Below, piece after piece: positions 34,073 through 43,469 of a stretch of DNA of 64,000 nt. The position numbers were made by a program, and so were the translations under genes. Origin of the DNA: Prolixibacter denitrificans (lineage in GTDB: Bacteria > Bacteroidota > Bacteroidia > Bacteroidales > Prolixibacteraceae). The notes beneath the pieces were generated by a model. The model was not told where the DNA came from, ran no database searches, and was given only the letters and a program-made list of their open reading frames with translations. Where the stretch lies: assembly GCF_003014495.1 (NCBI RefSeq), contig NZ_PYGC01000001.1:248001-312000 (forward strand), given 5' to 3'. The stretch's first letter is position 1, and each line of letters opens with the position of its first letter.

Positions 34073-35185
34073 CTAATCATCTGTCATTTTAGAGGTAAGT
34101 TCGCGTACCAACCGGAACTGCGAAAGGAACTCGTGGGCAATAACGCGAAGAACGGTATAAACCGGGATAGCCAATATCATTCCGGCAATTCCTGCAAAAC
34201 TTCCCGCCATCAGTATCACCAGGAAGATCTCCAGCGGATGTGCCCTGACACTGTTGGAATAGATAACCGGCTGAAATACCACGTTATCGATTACCTGAAC
34301 AATAACCACCACCAACAGTACCAGCAATATCAGCGGTAAAGCCACATCCGGAAAACTGTCGTCGAGGTGTGTTGCAATAGCGACCAGGACACCGAAAGCT
34401 CCTCCAATCCATGGTCCAATGTATGGGATAACATTCATGACACCGGCAAAAACCGCCACAACCAATCCGTGATTAAAGCCCAAACCGATGACCGAAAATC
34501 CGATGGTATCCAATATCATAACTCCTAACACCTCGAATATAATACCGATAAAATATCGCTTCAGCAGGTGGTTGATAGAAGTCATTACGTGCTTGGCTTT
34601 CGTCTCATATTTGCTGGAAACAAAAACCAGAATAATGTGACTGAACAACTGCTCTTCCTTTAAAAAGAAAAACAGAATGAAGGAGACCGAAAAAAACATG
34701 AGAAACAGGTTGCCCAACGTGCCGGCAACCGAAGAGAACAAATTGGTAACCTGACCCAGGTTTAACATGTTCGCCAATTGCTCCTGGATGTACTCCTGCA
34801 TTCCAGAATCAGCTCCGCTGTCGGCAACAAAATGCGGAAGCTTGTTTGAAAGATGCGCAAAAGCCACATCGAGATAATCCACCACCGAAGTGACATCGAT
34901 GGCTGACAAATCCTTTATCTCCATTGCCACCAACGGAATTAAAGCCGCCAGAAACCCAATGGTGGCAGCCAACATGATCAGAAGTGTAATCAGTGCGCTA
35001 CTCGTTTTTCCGAGATGCTTTTTTTTAATTGAGATACGCTGAATAGCCCGCATTAAAGGTCTTCCGATGAGCGAAAGCACAGCTGCAATCAGGATGTAGG
35101 CTACAATATTTCTAAAATAGAATAACAGAAAAATCAGGATACTAATCCCGACGAACAGGATGACATTGCGGGTTCGCTGGTTCAT
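34073..35185 (-). CDS. AI-2E family transporter (PerM/TqsA type)
   Basis: A membrane protein of the AI-2 exporter family, a broad group that also includes sodium/proton exchangers, so the substrate is open. About eight hydrophobic segments occur in 370 residues, with the family motifs LIAAVLSLIGRPLM near the N-terminus and VAVFAGVMNVIPYIGPWIGG in the second half (VMNVIPYIGPWIGG). The ATG at 35185 was chosen; TATTTTTG on the minus strand (35214-35207), a good -7 element, overlaps the alternative TTG at 35209. Confidence 0.85.
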   Translation of the reverse strand: MNQRTRNVILFVGISILIFLLFYFRNIVAYILIAAVLSLIGRPLMRAIQRISIKKKHLGKTSSALITLLIMLAATIGFLAALIPLVAMEIKDLSAIDVTSVVDYLDVAFAHLSNKLPHFVADSGADSGMQEYIQEQLANMLNLGQVTNLFSSVAGTLGNLFLMFFSVSFILFFFLKEEQLFSHIILVFVSSKYETKAKHVMTSINHLLKRYFIGIIFEVLGVMILDTIGFSVIGLGFNHGLVVAVFAGVMNVIPYIGPWIGGAFGVLVAIATHLDDSFPDVALPLILLVLLVVVIVQVIDNVVFQPVIYSNSVRAHPLEIFLVILMAGSFAGIAGMILAIPVYTVLRVIAHEFLSQFRLVRELTSKMTDD

Positions 35186-35305
35186 ATATTTAGCATTTCG
35201 GATAAACAAAAATACAAATTAGTTGCTCGTTTTACATCAGTAATTCAATTTATCCCAATTCGCTGTTATCATTCCGGATACCGCGCGGACACCAACCACC
35301 TAACA

Positions 35306-35348
35306 CAAAAAAAAAGAACTGCCCCAAACGGACAGTTCCTTTTCTTTT
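35306..35348 (-). terminator. Terminator of lon
   Basis: On the minus strand GGAACTGTCC and GGGGCAGTTC form a stem with G-U pairs and loop GTTT, followed by a run of nine T residues. It lies 40-80 nt after the lon stop. Confidence 0.7.
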
Positions 35349-35389
35349 CAATCGAACAAAGAATTTACAGGAATCGCTTCCCGTTTTCA

Positions 35390-37861
35390 CTATCTAATTC
35401 TTAGTGGATTATTCACTTTTTGTTTTAATAATGCGATATCCAGAACATCCAGTACGGTATCGACAAAATGGAACTTCAATCCCTTAATGTAAATGGGCTT
35501 GATCTCTTCCAGATCCTTCTCGTTCTGCCGTGATAAGATGATTTCCTTTATACCGGCCCTTTTCGCTGCCAGTATTTTTTCTTTTATACCGCCTACCGGC
35601 AATACTTTTCCACGCAAGGTAATCTCCCCGGTCATAGCCAGGTTGCGTTTTACCTTTCGCTGCGTAAAGGCCGATGCCAGCGATGTAGCCATGGTAACTC
35701 CTGCCGAAGGACCGTCCTTCGGAATAGCGCCTTCCGGAACATGGACATGAACGTCCCACTTCTCGAACGCCTCAGGTGTCATGCCCAAATCGGGCGCATG
35801 TGAACGAAGGTATTCCAGCGCAATGGTAGCCGACTCCTTCATCACTTCACCGAGATTTCCGGTTAACGTGAAGCGCCCTTTCCCTTTGCTCAGACTGGTT
35901 TCAACGTAGAGAATTTCACCACCGACTGCCGTCCAGGCTAAGCCGGTAACTACTCCTGCAAACTCGTTTCCTTCGTATGTTTCGCGGGTGTAAATTGGTA
36001 CGCCAAGATATTCCCTGACATCCTCAACTTTGAGTTTCTTGTTATATTTTTCACCAAAAGCTTCTTTCCGTGCTATGCGACGAACAATTTTTGCCAACTG
36101 CTTATCGAGTTCGCGAACGCCGGACTCGCGGGTATAATTTTCAATCACCTTCGCCAACACTTCTTTCGGGAACGTCAGGCTTCCCTTTTTCATTCCATGA
36201 TTTTTCAGCTGACGCGGAACGAGGTGCCTTTTGGCAATTTCAGTCTTCTCCTCAACCAGGTAACCGCTCACATCAATCAACTCCATCCGGTCGCGAAGTG
36301 CGGGCTGAATAGTGCTGAGCGTATTCGCGGTAGCAATAAACATCACACGCGAAAGGTCGAAGTCAACGTCCAGGTAGTTGTCGTGAAACTCAGAATTCTG
36401 TTCCGGGTCCAAAACTTCCAGCAATGCCGAAGCCGGATCGCCGTGAAAATCCTGCGAGACTTTGTCAATCTCATCGAGAATAAAAACAGGATTGGCGGAA
36501 CCGGCTTTTTTTAGATTCTGAATAATTCGGCCCGGCATAGCGCCAATGTATGTTTTCCGGTGGCCCCGAATTTCTGCTTCATCATGCAGACCTCCTAAAC
36601 TCATCCGGATGTATTTCCGCCCCAGCGAACGAGCGATAGACTTACCCAACGACGTTTTACCTACCCCGGGAGGCCCGTAAAGACAAACGATAGGCGATTT
36701 CATGTCGCCCTTCAATTTAAGAACAGCGAGATGTTCCAGAATACGTTCCTTCACCTTCTCCAAACCATAGTGGTCTTCATCCAGTACTTTTTCAGCTCGC
36801 TGTAAGTCAAAGTTATCTTCGGTGTATTCGTTCCATGGGAGGTCGAGCAATGTTTCGAGGTAACCAACCTGGATGGAATATTCTCCGGCGGCCGGATTCA
36901 TCCGATTCAACTTCTCCACCTCCTTTTCGAAGAAGCCTGCCATTTCTTCATCCCACTTCATCTCGGCGCCCCGCTTCTTCAACTCCTCAATCTCTTTTTC
37001 AATCGGGTTGCCGCCAAGCTCATCCTGGATAGTCTTTATTTGCTGATGAAGCAGATACTCCCGCTGTTGTTGATCCAAATCAACTTTCACCTTACGTTGA
37101 ATATCCTTCTTCAACTCCATCACCTGAACCTCACGAACCAACAGCCCCATCAATTGATTTCCACGACTGCGAATGTCATTTTCTTCCAGGAGATCCTGCT
37201 TTTCGTGCGCTTCCAGCTCAACATTGTTACAAATGAAGTTGATCAGAAAGGTCGGACTTTCGATATTTTTGATGGCAAACTGCGCTTCAGGCGGCACATT
37301 GCCGGTATATTTCATCAACTTGAGCGACAAATCCTTCAACGATTCGAGCACCACTGCGAATTCAGAATCATCACTTTCCAGTTCATATTCGTCATGAGGA
37401 TGAACCAGTGCTTTCAGGTACGGCAGTTGCTCTGTAACGCCGGCGACCTTAATTCGTCTCTTTCCCTGAATGATAATGGAAGTGGTACCATCGGGCATCT
37501 CCAGAATTTTCAGAATTTCTGCCATGGTACCTACCGGATACAAATCTTCTGTCTGCGGCTCTTCTACCTTACCGTCTTTCTGGGTAACCGTTCCCAGCAA
37601 CTTATCGCCGGCATACACATCGCGGATGAGTTTCAGCGACTTCTGACGCCCAACCGTAATGGGCATCACTACGCCCGGAAACAAAACGGCATTCCGAAGC
37701 GGCAATATTGGCAGACTTTCCGGCACCTCCACCGATTTAAAGTCCGACTCATCACCATCGGCAATAATTGGTATGAATTCTCCCTGGTCCTCCATCAAAC
37801 TGCTAAATACGAATTTATGTTTTTGATTATTTCGTTTCATGTATAATCTCTCTAATGACAT
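35390..37861 (-). CDS. lon: ATP-dependent protease Lon
   Basis: Cytosolic AAA+ serine protease that degrades misfolded and regulatory proteins. In order: N-terminal substrate-binding domain ([19 protein letters not shown]), a coiled-coil segment, Walker [14 protein letters not shown], Walker [10 protein letters not shown], and the protease domain with the catalytic Ser in [12 protein letters not shown] and Lys in [10 protein letters not shown]. The likely start is the ATG at 37861 ([11 protein letters not shown]); 37840 is a close alternative. The frame to 37885 begins with GTG. Length is about 823 residues, as expected. Confidence 0.95.
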   Translation of the reverse strand: MSLERLYMKRNNQKHKFVFSSLMEDQGEFIPIIADGDESDFKSVEVPESLPILPLRNAVLFPGVVMPITVGRQKSLKLIRDVYAGDKLLGTVTQKDGKVEEPQTEDLYPVGTMAEILKILEMPDGTTSIIIQGKRRIKVAGVTEQLPYLKALVHPHDEYELESDDSEFAVVLESLKDLSLKLMKYTGNVPPEAQFAIKNIESPTFLINFICNNVELEAHEKQDLLEENDIRSRGNQLMGLLVREVQVMELKKDIQRKVKVDLDQQQREYLLHQQIKTIQDELGGNPIEKEIEELKKRGAEMKWDEEMAGFFEKEVEKLNRMNPAAGEYSIQVGYLETLLDLPWNEYTEDNFDLQRAEKVLDEDHYGLEKVKERILEHLAVLKLKGDMKSPIVCLYGPPGVGKTSLGKSIARSLGRKYIRMSLGGLHDEAEIRGHRKTYIGAMPGRIIQNLKKAGSANPVFILDEIDKVSQDFHGDPASALLEVLDPEQNSEFHDNYLDVDFDLSRVMFIATANTLSTIQPALRDRMELIDVSGYLVEEKTEIAKRHLVPRQLKNHGMKKGSLTFPKEVLAKVIENYTRESGVRELDKQLAKIVRRIARKEAFGEKYNKKLKVEDVREYLGVPIYTRETYEGNEFAGVVTGLAWTAVGGEILYVETSLSKGKGRFTLTGNLGEVMKESATIALEYLRSHAPDLGMTPEAFEKWDVHVHVPEGAIPKDGPSAGVTMATSLASAFTQRKVKRNLAMTGEITLRGKVLPVGGIKEKILAAKRAGIKEIILSRQNEKDLEEIKPIYIKGLKFHFVDTVLDVLDIALLKQKVNNPLRIR

Positions 37862-37983
37862 TTTGTCGTTGTTTTTCGTTTTCACAAGCTGTAGGTTAAC
37901 AGGTCAATTCCTATGCCAAACCTCCATATTTTACTTCGCTGCCGATTTCTCCAGCCGAATTACAGTGGGAAAGTGATTATCAC

Positions 37984-38020
37984 AACAAAAAAAGCCCCGT
38001 AATGATTTACGAGGCTTTCT
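37984..38020 (-). terminator. Terminator of rpmE2
   Basis: On the minus strand AAAGCCTCGTAA pairs with TTACGGGGCTTT (one G-U pair) around a four-base loop, followed by a run of T residues. It lies just after the L31 gene. Confidence 0.8.
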
Positions 38021-38038
38021 TCATATACTAAAAGTCGA

Positions 38039-38302
38039 TTACTTTTTTCTCTTATCCATGTGCTTCTGGTAACGATTCATGAACTTATCAACACGTCCAG
38101 CGGTGTCGACCAACTTCATTTTACCAGTATAGAAAGGGTGAGAGGTACTAGAGATTTCCAGTTTGATCAATGGATACTCTACACCGTCAACTTCAATATT
38201 TTCCCGTGAAGGGGCAGCCGATTTGGTGATGAATGTATGTCCGTTGGACATATCCTTGAAGACCACCAGTCGATAATTTTCCGGATGTATTCCCTTTTTC
38301 AT
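38039..38302 (-). CDS. rpmE2: 50S ribosomal protein L31 type B
   Basis: Large-subunit ribosomal protein bL31, 87 residues. It starts [21 protein letters not shown] and has the HPFYTGK motif. It lacks the CxxC zinc ligands, so it is the zinc-independent type B form. It is a single gene with its own terminator. Confidence 0.95.
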   Translation of the reverse strand: MKKGIHPENYRLVVFKDMSNGHTFITKSAAPSRENIEVDGVEYPLIKLEISSTSHPFYTGKMKLVDTAGRVDKFMNRYQKHMDKRKK

Positions 38303-38436
38303 TTTTTCCTCGTTTAATATCTTATTCTGAATTTCTTACTTTCCCAAACGGTTTGCAAAGATATATATAGTTCAGAAATCTGCAAAAGAATCCAATAAAA
38401 GATTTGTCTAAATAATATCCTGAAACTGAACTGAAA

Positions 38437-39672
38437 TCAATCTTCCTTTTCGGTTTCAGCAGTATCACTTTTCTCTTTGTTTTTGCGTTCCTCCCTCAAA
38501 AGGCGCACATCTTTCATCAATTTAGGTGCACGCTCAAACGGTTGATTCGGATCGAACAGGTAACGCATCGTGTAATGGGTCTTGGCGTGTACGCCTCCCA
38601 CCGATTTATACATGGCCACCATTTTCGGATTGAAATCACCAACCCACGACATTTCAATTTCGTTGTACCAATGCTTCCGCTTCATCACTTTGTCGAGGTG
38701 CCAGAAAATGGCCGACTCCAAACCGGACCCCTGGAATTTCGGGACAACTCCCATAATAAGAATCCGGGTACGGGTAATCGTTTTCTTCTTTTTATAATAC
38801 CAGAATTTCAGCACGTTCTTCAAATTGACTTTGCCGTCGAGCTTGACGAGAATCTGGTTCCAGTCGGGAATCATACCAAAGAAAGCAACCGGCTCGTCGT
38901 TGTGGTAAGCAAACCAAAGAAATTCTTCATCGGCGATGAACCTCGCCAACCGGACCATTCCCCGGATATCGTCCAAATCAACCGACTGGTGATTATCGTG
39001 ACGGGCCCAGGCCTGATCGTATATTTTTACAAAATCCTGGATGTATTTCTCAATATTGCTGAAACGGACATGCTCGAAATGAAAGTTTGGTTTCTGAGCT
39101 ACCCAGCCGGCAATTTTCCAGAACCTTTCCGGGAATGGATCTTTATGATTGAGGTGATAGCTGTATTGTTCGAAGTAAACCTTGAACCCATAAGCTTCGA
39201 AAAAATCACGGTAGTAAGGCTTATGGTAAGGCATACCGAACGCCTGCGGCTGAAATCCGTCAACCAGTAATCCCCAGTTCATCAGGTTTTCGCCAAAATT
39301 AACCGGTCCGTCCATCGCTTCCATTCCGCGTTCCTTCAGCCAGTTTTTTGCTGTTTCGAATAACAAAAACGCGGCTTCCTGCTCCTCAACACACTCAAAG
39401 TATCCCATTCCTCCGGTGGGTTGCTGAAAAGTGTACGCTTTATTTCCGTTGATGAAAGCGCCTACCCGGCCCAGTAATCTGCCGTCGTCATCTGTCAGAA
39501 TCCACCGGGTGCCATCGCCGTTTTTATAAAAGGCATTTTTCTCCGGATCGAAGGTGTTATCAATCATCACCTCCAATGGTGGCGCCCAGTTTTCATCGCC
39601 ACGATACACCTCGTGTGCTACCTGGTGAAAAAGCTTGCGTGTTTGCTTATCCTTTACTTCCCTGACTTGCAT
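38437..39672 (-). CDS. GNAT-fold N-acyltransferase-like protein
   Basis: A 411-residue protein of a family widespread in Bacteroidota, with an acyl-CoA N-acyltransferase fold. The C-terminal half has the GNAT acetyl-CoA loop region in GVVPKFQGSGLESAIFWHL and a long conserved stretch WVGDFNPKMVAMYKSVGG. The N-terminal half (VNFGENLMNWGLLVDGF, MPYHKPYYRDFFEAYGF) resembles a second degenerate acyltransferase domain. The substrate is not known. The C-terminus is charged and Lys/Glu-rich. It is not in an obvious operon. Confidence 0.7.
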   Translation of the reverse strand: MQVREVKDKQTRKLFHQVAHEVYRGDENWAPPLEVMIDNTFDPEKNAFYKNGDGTRWILTDDDGRLLGRVGAFINGNKAYTFQQPTGGMGYFECVEEQEAAFLLFETAKNWLKERGMEAMDGPVNFGENLMNWGLLVDGFQPQAFGMPYHKPYYRDFFEAYGFKVYFEQYSYHLNHKDPFPERFWKIAGWVAQKPNFHFEHVRFSNIEKYIQDFVKIYDQAWARHDNHQSVDLDDIRGMVRLARFIADEEFLWFAYHNDEPVAFFGMIPDWNQILVKLDGKVNLKNVLKFWYYKKKKTITRTRILIMGVVPKFQGSGLESAIFWHLDKVMKRKHWYNEIEMSWVGDFNPKMVAMYKSVGGVHAKTHYTMRYLFDPNQPFERAPKLMKDVRLLREERKNKEKSDTAETEKED

Positions 39673-39766
39673 ATTCCTTGACTTGGTATTTTCTCCGCTA
39701 AATTAGAGTAAAAATTGAAATTGACAGTATCAATATTTTGATTAGCTGAACTGCACCCTGGATGAC

Positions 39767-40477
39767 TCATCCTTTATCGTTCAGCATTTCCTGAACATAC
39801 TCAGATTCCAGTTCATCAATAATTTCTTCCGCCACCATTTGTGACACAGGCGAATCGATGGTTTGCAAAGTACGAGCAAACATAACAGCCAGCTTGTTCA
39901 GATTCTTATTCTTCCGCCCCAGGTGCGTAAACGATCGAATAAAGATGCTCGACAATTCCGGATCTTTGGACAACGGCGGCAACACCTCGAAGAATGATTC
40001 GAATTCCTCGTCAGCAGTTGTTTTATCTGTCATAGCCAGCCGTCCCATCATCAGTAGGCCAGTCATTTTTACCAGATTTTTCTTCTCCAGACACCATTCT
40101 TTTGCCTTCTGAAAAGCAAAAGGGGTATATACAAACAAGTTCATCGACGCCTGCTCAGCCATCTCAATATTCGGAAAACTCTTTACCCAGTAATCCAGTT
40201 GTTCTTCGGTTACCTGCTTCGGTTCATCAAGCAACGTAGCCAGTATCATCGTCTCCCGCCACTGTTTGTTCCACAGTTTCAGCGCCAGCAAATGATTTCT
40301 GTCGTAACCCGAAGCCAACTGCCGTAACGAAACCACCGATGCTCCCAGGTTGACTTTATATTCCAGTCCTCGCTTAGTCATCATTTCTGCTACAGCGCCA
40401 TTTTGAATGGGCCGGAGTTTCCGGATGATTTCCTGGTAAGTATTTTCGATTTTCGGATTATCAAGCAGGTATTCCAT
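39767..40477 (-). CDS. AlkD-like DNA alkylation repair (HEAT-repeat) protein
   Basis: A 236-residue all-helical protein with the pattern of the AlkC/AlkD DNA-glycosylase family: repeating amphipathic helices, including a WNKQWRETMILATLL stretch and DYWVKSFPNIEMAEQASMNLF. AlkD enzymes remove alkylated purines. Active-site Asp and Trp residues cannot be aligned with confidence by eye, so catalytic function is probable, not shown. It lies 4 nt downstream of the flippase gene, on the same strand. Confidence 0.72.
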   Translation of the reverse strand: MEYLLDNPKIENTYQEIIRKLRPIQNGAVAEMMTKRGLEYKVNLGASVVSLRQLASGYDRNHLLALKLWNKQWRETMILATLLDEPKQVTEEQLDYWVKSFPNIEMAEQASMNLFVYTPFAFQKAKEWCLEKKNLVKMTGLLMMGRLAMTDKTTADEEFESFFEVLPPLSKDPELSSIFIRSFTHLGRKNKNLNKLAVMFARTLQTIDSPVSQMVAEEIIDELESEYVQEMLNDKG

Positions 40478-40481
40478 TACT

Positions 40482-41795
40482 TCAATATATGACGGTTTCT
40501 ATCAGAACAAACAAAGTTAATATTCCTGCAGAAAACAACAGGTGTCTTTTCCCATCGAGGTAATCGGCCAACGATACTCCTTCGCGTCGATAAAGCCAGT
40601 AGGCAAGATAGTATTTTTCGAACAGATAGGCGATAACGGTCGCAGCAGCAATGCCTTCCAAACCAAACGGGAAGGAAAGCAGCACACTCAATCCGACATT
40701 GATAAGAATCTCGTAAAACGAAGCCCGGCTGATGAGCTTTGTCTGCCCTATTCCATTCAGAATGGTTTGTGGAAAAACGAGTCGCGGAATGATGAGCAGC
40801 AAATAAATATTGAAGATAGAAGCCGATTCGGCGAAAGCCTGGCTAAAAATAACCGGAAAAAACCAGGGCGAGGAAATCATTAATACCGCGGTAAGCGGAA
40901 ACATCCAATTCATCATTTTGGCCGACCGTTCCCTGATTTCCTTTAAATGACTTTTAAAGCCCGAAGATTTTCCAAACTTAGGCAACATGGAATTACTGAA
41001 TGCATTCGCAATGAGAACAACAAAAGGTAGCTCGCGGGCACCGAACCGGAAAATGGCAAATGCAGCTGAATCGAACCGAATGGTTACCAGCCAGCCATCG
41101 ATATATTGGGCCGAGCCACTAAGCAACGTTGCCAAAATAAGTGGCCACGAACGCAGCAATAATTTCCGCGCCAGCTCTCTTGAAAAAACAACCGACGAAT
41201 GATGAAAAATCAGCTTTACCAGCCAAACGAACCGGAGCAAAGCAACAAGTCCCAGTATCTCCAGTATCGTTTCAATACCTCCGCCATAAAGCAAAGCAAA
41301 CAGAATAAGGAAGAACTGAAGTCCAAAAGCACCCGCACCGTAAAGGAGCATTTCCACCGAACGGTTCTTAACCAGATAAACATACACCGTCAGGTTAGCC
41401 GGTATCCCGAAAACCACGAAAAGAAGAAACCAGTACCAGGCGTGCCCCGAAAGAAATGCCAGCAGCCCGGCTTTGTAAAGGATCGTAAATACCAGTGCGG
41501 TTGCCGTCGAAAATACCAGCAGCAAAAAAAATACAGTAAAGAGAAATGGCGATTTTCGTTGTTCACCATCTGACTCTTCGGCGCCAGCCATGGGCAGTGC
41601 TCCCTGTATCAAGCCGTTCACCCAGAAAAAACTGGCCAATCCGGCCCAAAATAGAAATGACTCGTACTGACCAATGTCGCCGACATTCAGTTTGGAGTGG
41701 GTCAGCAAAACACCAATCAAAACGAGCATCCCGAAACGGAGCAATTGAAAAACCTGCAACGATTTTCCGCTATTCCAACTCTCTTTCCGTATCAA
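40482..41795 (-). CDS. Polysaccharide/oligosaccharide flippase-like membrane protein
   Basis: A membrane protein of the MATE/MOP superfamily (Wzx-type) with about 12 hydrophobic segments in 437 residues, such as LVLIGVLLTHSK and a late FPFGLEGIAAATVIAY. It probably moves a lipid-linked sugar or related molecule across the inner membrane. A TTG start at 41795 is used because an in-frame stop lies just upstream and the next ATG would remove the first helix. No glycosyltransferase genes are near, so the substrate is unknown. Confidence 0.75.
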   Translation of the reverse strand: MIRKESWNSGKSLQVFQLLRFGMLVLIGVLLTHSKLNVGDIGQYESFLFWAGLASFFWVNGLIQGALPMAGAEESDGEQRKSPFLFTVFFLLLVFSTATALVFTILYKAGLLAFLSGHAWYWFLLFVVFGIPANLTVYVYLVKNRSVEMLLYGAGAFGLQFFLILFALLYGGGIETILEILGLVALLRFVWLVKLIFHHSSVVFSRELARKLLLRSWPLILATLLSGSAQYIDGWLVTIRFDSAAFAIFRFGARELPFVVLIANAFSNSMLPKFGKSSGFKSHLKEIRERSAKMMNWMFPLTAVLMISSPWFFPVIFSQAFAESASIFNIYLLLIIPRLVFPQTILNGIGQTKLISRASFYEILINVGLSVLLSFPFGLEGIAAATVIAYLFEKYYLAYWLYRREGVSLADYLDGKRHLLFSAGILTLFVLIETVIY

Positions 41796-41970
41796 ATTCT
41801 AATTTTATTGTTTACCCGAAAGACCAAACTTAATGATTCTCTGCCGGATGAAAAATTATCATTTTCGTCCTACTTCATTCTGTCACAAAATCATCCTGCC
41901 GACCTTGAATTATTTGACCATGCAATGAAATCGAAAGATGAGATTTTTTCCAATATTTTTTGTCCGATGA

Positions 41971-42003
41971 TTTGTACCAATCAAAAAACATTATCTATAT
42001 TTG
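41971..42003 (+). promoter_or_regulatory. Promoter of tRNA-His
   Basis: TTTG (41971-41974) and TATATTTG (41996-42003) are separated by 21 nt, the best -33/-7 pair in the window. The tRNA starts 20 nt downstream. Confidence 0.75.
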
Positions 42004-42023
42004 CATCCGCAATCGCGAAAAAT

Positions 42024-42099
42024 GGTGGATGTAGCTCAGTTGGTTAGAGCACTGGATTGTGGTTCCAGGGGTCGTGGGTTCAAATCCCATCTTCCACCC
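42024..42099 (+). tRNA. tRNA-His (GTG anticodon)
   Basis: The cloverleaf is complete: D-arm GCTC...GAGC, anticodon stem CTGGA/TCCAG around TTGTGGT (anticodon GTG), and T-arm GTGGG/CCCAT with loop TTCAAAT. The acceptor GTGGATG pairs with CTTCCAC with one T-T mismatch. The extra 5' G (position -1), typical of tRNA-His, is present. CCA is not encoded. Confidence 0.95.
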
Positions 42100-42104
42100 T
42101 ACTT

Positions 42105-42142
42105 CAACCGGTTTCTGAAAATTCAGAAGCCGGTTTTTTTGT
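42105..42142 (+). terminator. Terminator after tRNA-His
   Basis: AACCGGTTTCTGA pairs with TCAGAAGCCGGTT around a short A-rich loop (one mismatch), followed by seven T residues. Confidence 0.85.
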
Positions 42143-42245
42143 TTTAATACATCTCCTTTTCCAACCTCTATTTCTCCTTCTTTTCATTCTGAATTTAACA
42201 CTTTTCTCTATTGTATTTTCTACAATAAGCAAATTGTCAATTTTC

Positions 42246-42308
42246 CGTTCACCACTCAAAATTGAACGTTCACCACATAAAATCGACCGTTCGTCAAAAA
42301 AAGTTGGT
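42246..42308 (+). repeat. Short 21-bp tandem repeats
   Basis: CGTTC recurs at 42246, 42267 and 42288, a 21-bp period. The first two units share CGTTCACCAC, then AAAAT; the third is diverged. The reading frame through them would give RSPLKIE, RSPHKID and RSSKKVG, but that frame starts inside the tRNA and is unlikely to be coding. Confidence 0.5.
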
Positions 42309-42385
42309 CATTTGAATACAATACTTTTAATTTATCATTGACAGTTACCCAAAGCTATTAATCAACCACACAAAACCGTTCATCC

Positions 42386-42568
42386 ATGAAAGTCAAAATG
42401 TTTAACATCGATGGCGAAGTTCTATTCCTGAAAAAGATTTCCACAAGGAATTTGGAAAAGCGTCGCTCTCCGGAAGATAATAAAATGAAAAACCTCAAAA
42501 AAGGCATCTATTTTCTTCATTACGACTTTGAGACCAGTCAATTCACAAAAAAAGTCGTAATCAGTTAA
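42386..42568 (+). CDS. Free-standing type IX secretion sorting-domain ORF
   Basis: A 60-codon ORF that consists almost wholly of what looks like a T9SS C-terminal sorting domain: KVKMFNIDGEVLFLKK (strand and turn like VxIFN..G), then LKKGIYFLHYDF and FTKKVVIS at the very end. In T9SS cargo this domain sits at the end of a long exported protein and is cleaved off by PorU. Here it has no passenger and no signal peptide. It may be a decayed cargo gene or a small protein in its own right. A good terminator follows at once. Confidence 0.55.
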   Translation: MKVKMFNIDGEVLFLKKISTRNLEKRRSPEDNKMKNLKKGIYFLHYDFETSQFTKKVVIS

Positions 42569-42582
42569 AACTTTCCACCAGA

Positions 42583-42606
42583 GCCGGGCATTAGCCCGGT
42601 TTTTTT
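42583..42606 (+). terminator. Intrinsic terminator after the sorting-domain ORF
   Basis: CCGGGC/GCCCGG stem with loop ATTA followed by seven T residues, 15 nt after the stop. Confidence 0.8.
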
Positions 42607-42732
42607 ATCTGCCTTCTTTTGCCAGCATTCTCCAGATTCGTGGATTTCTCCTGAAAAAGTCCTAAATTTCATCTACGTATGATTTGGATGTCCACCCGGA
42701 CAAAGAAAAACTAACCCGCAACCTGCTAACCG

Positions 42733-43377
42733 ATGAAAAAAGTAACCTTCCTTCTTTTGCTGTGCATCACGCTGCCCCTCATCTCTCCGGCGCAGGAGCG
42801 AGAGAGAAGAGTGCTTTCGAATAAAGTGAGAACCATTGTTGCCCGCGACCGGTTGGACGGCTGGTACGCCGCTTTCAACATTGGATACTCGCCCATCGAT
42901 GAGCGCAATTCGGTTATTTTTGGTCTTCGTGGTGGCTGGGTGATGGGACATTCGTTTACTCTCGGCTTAGCCGGAAATGCTTTTATCTCTCAAAAGAACT
43001 CGTTGAGCAATATTCCTGAACTAAACCGTTACCTCGCCGGCGGATATGGCGGACTTTTGCTGGAACCCATTATAATGCCCCGCTCGCCTGTTCATTTTTC
43101 TTTCCCCGTTATTGTTGGTGCGGGAGCAATCAACTATTGGGAAGGCTATGATACCCTATCGGGAAGCGCCTCAGTTGTTCCGGCCAATTACCACGACTTA
43201 AGTCCTTTTTTCGTTGTAGAACCCGGGCTGGAAATCGAATTAAACGTCTCCCGGTTCTTCAGACTCGATTTGGGCGGAACATATCGGTTCACCAACAAAA
43301 TCAAGTCGAATAATTTCGCTCCCGATGTACTCCAAACCTGGACCGCTTACCTCAATTTCAAATTTGGTCGGTTTTAA
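42733..43377 (+). CDS. Exported outer-membrane beta-barrel-like protein
   Basis: The signal peptide MKKVTFLLLLCITLPLISPAQ precedes a domain of alternating hydrophobic strands with Gly and aromatic residues (FGLRGGWVMGHSFTLGLAG, then DLGGTYRFTN). It ends YLNFKFGRF with a C-terminal Phe, typical of small outer-membrane barrels. The family is not recognised and the function is unknown. It stands alone on the plus strand, with 79 nt before the DMT transporter gene. Confidence 0.65.
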   Translation: MKKVTFLLLLCITLPLISPAQERERRVLSNKVRTIVARDRLDGWYAAFNIGYSPIDERNSVIFGLRGGWVMGHSFTLGLAGNAFISQKNSLSNIPELNRYLAGGYGGLLLEPIIMPRSPVHFSFPVIVGAGAINYWEGYDTLSGSASVVPANYHDLSPFFVVEPGLEIELNVSRFFRLDLGGTYRFTNKIKSNNFAPDVLQTWTAYLNFKFGRF

Positions 43378-43437
43378 TAGAAACTCATTCGGCCTCGTCC
43401 CTCTAACTCTCCAATCTTCAATAAACTGATCCTCGTC

Positions 43438-43469
43438 TTGGTTCGCATGTAAAAATATGGATACATTTG
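43438..43469 (+). promoter_or_regulatory. Promoter overlapping the annotated start of the DMT transporter
   Basis: TTG (43438-43440), 21 nt, TACATTTG (43462-43469), matching the -33/-7 pattern. The -7 element lies inside the first codons of the longest frame, so the true start is probably the GTG at 43490. Confidence 0.55.

Noticed and set aside
37040-37846. A 268-codon open frame on the plus strand across lon
   Set aside because: It lies opposite the Lon N-terminal domain and its product is a low-complexity Leu/His/Phe shadow without domain features.
42057-42341. A 94-codon frame beginning in tRNA-His
   Set aside because: It starts inside the tRNA, crosses a strong terminator and contains the 21-bp repeat by chance.
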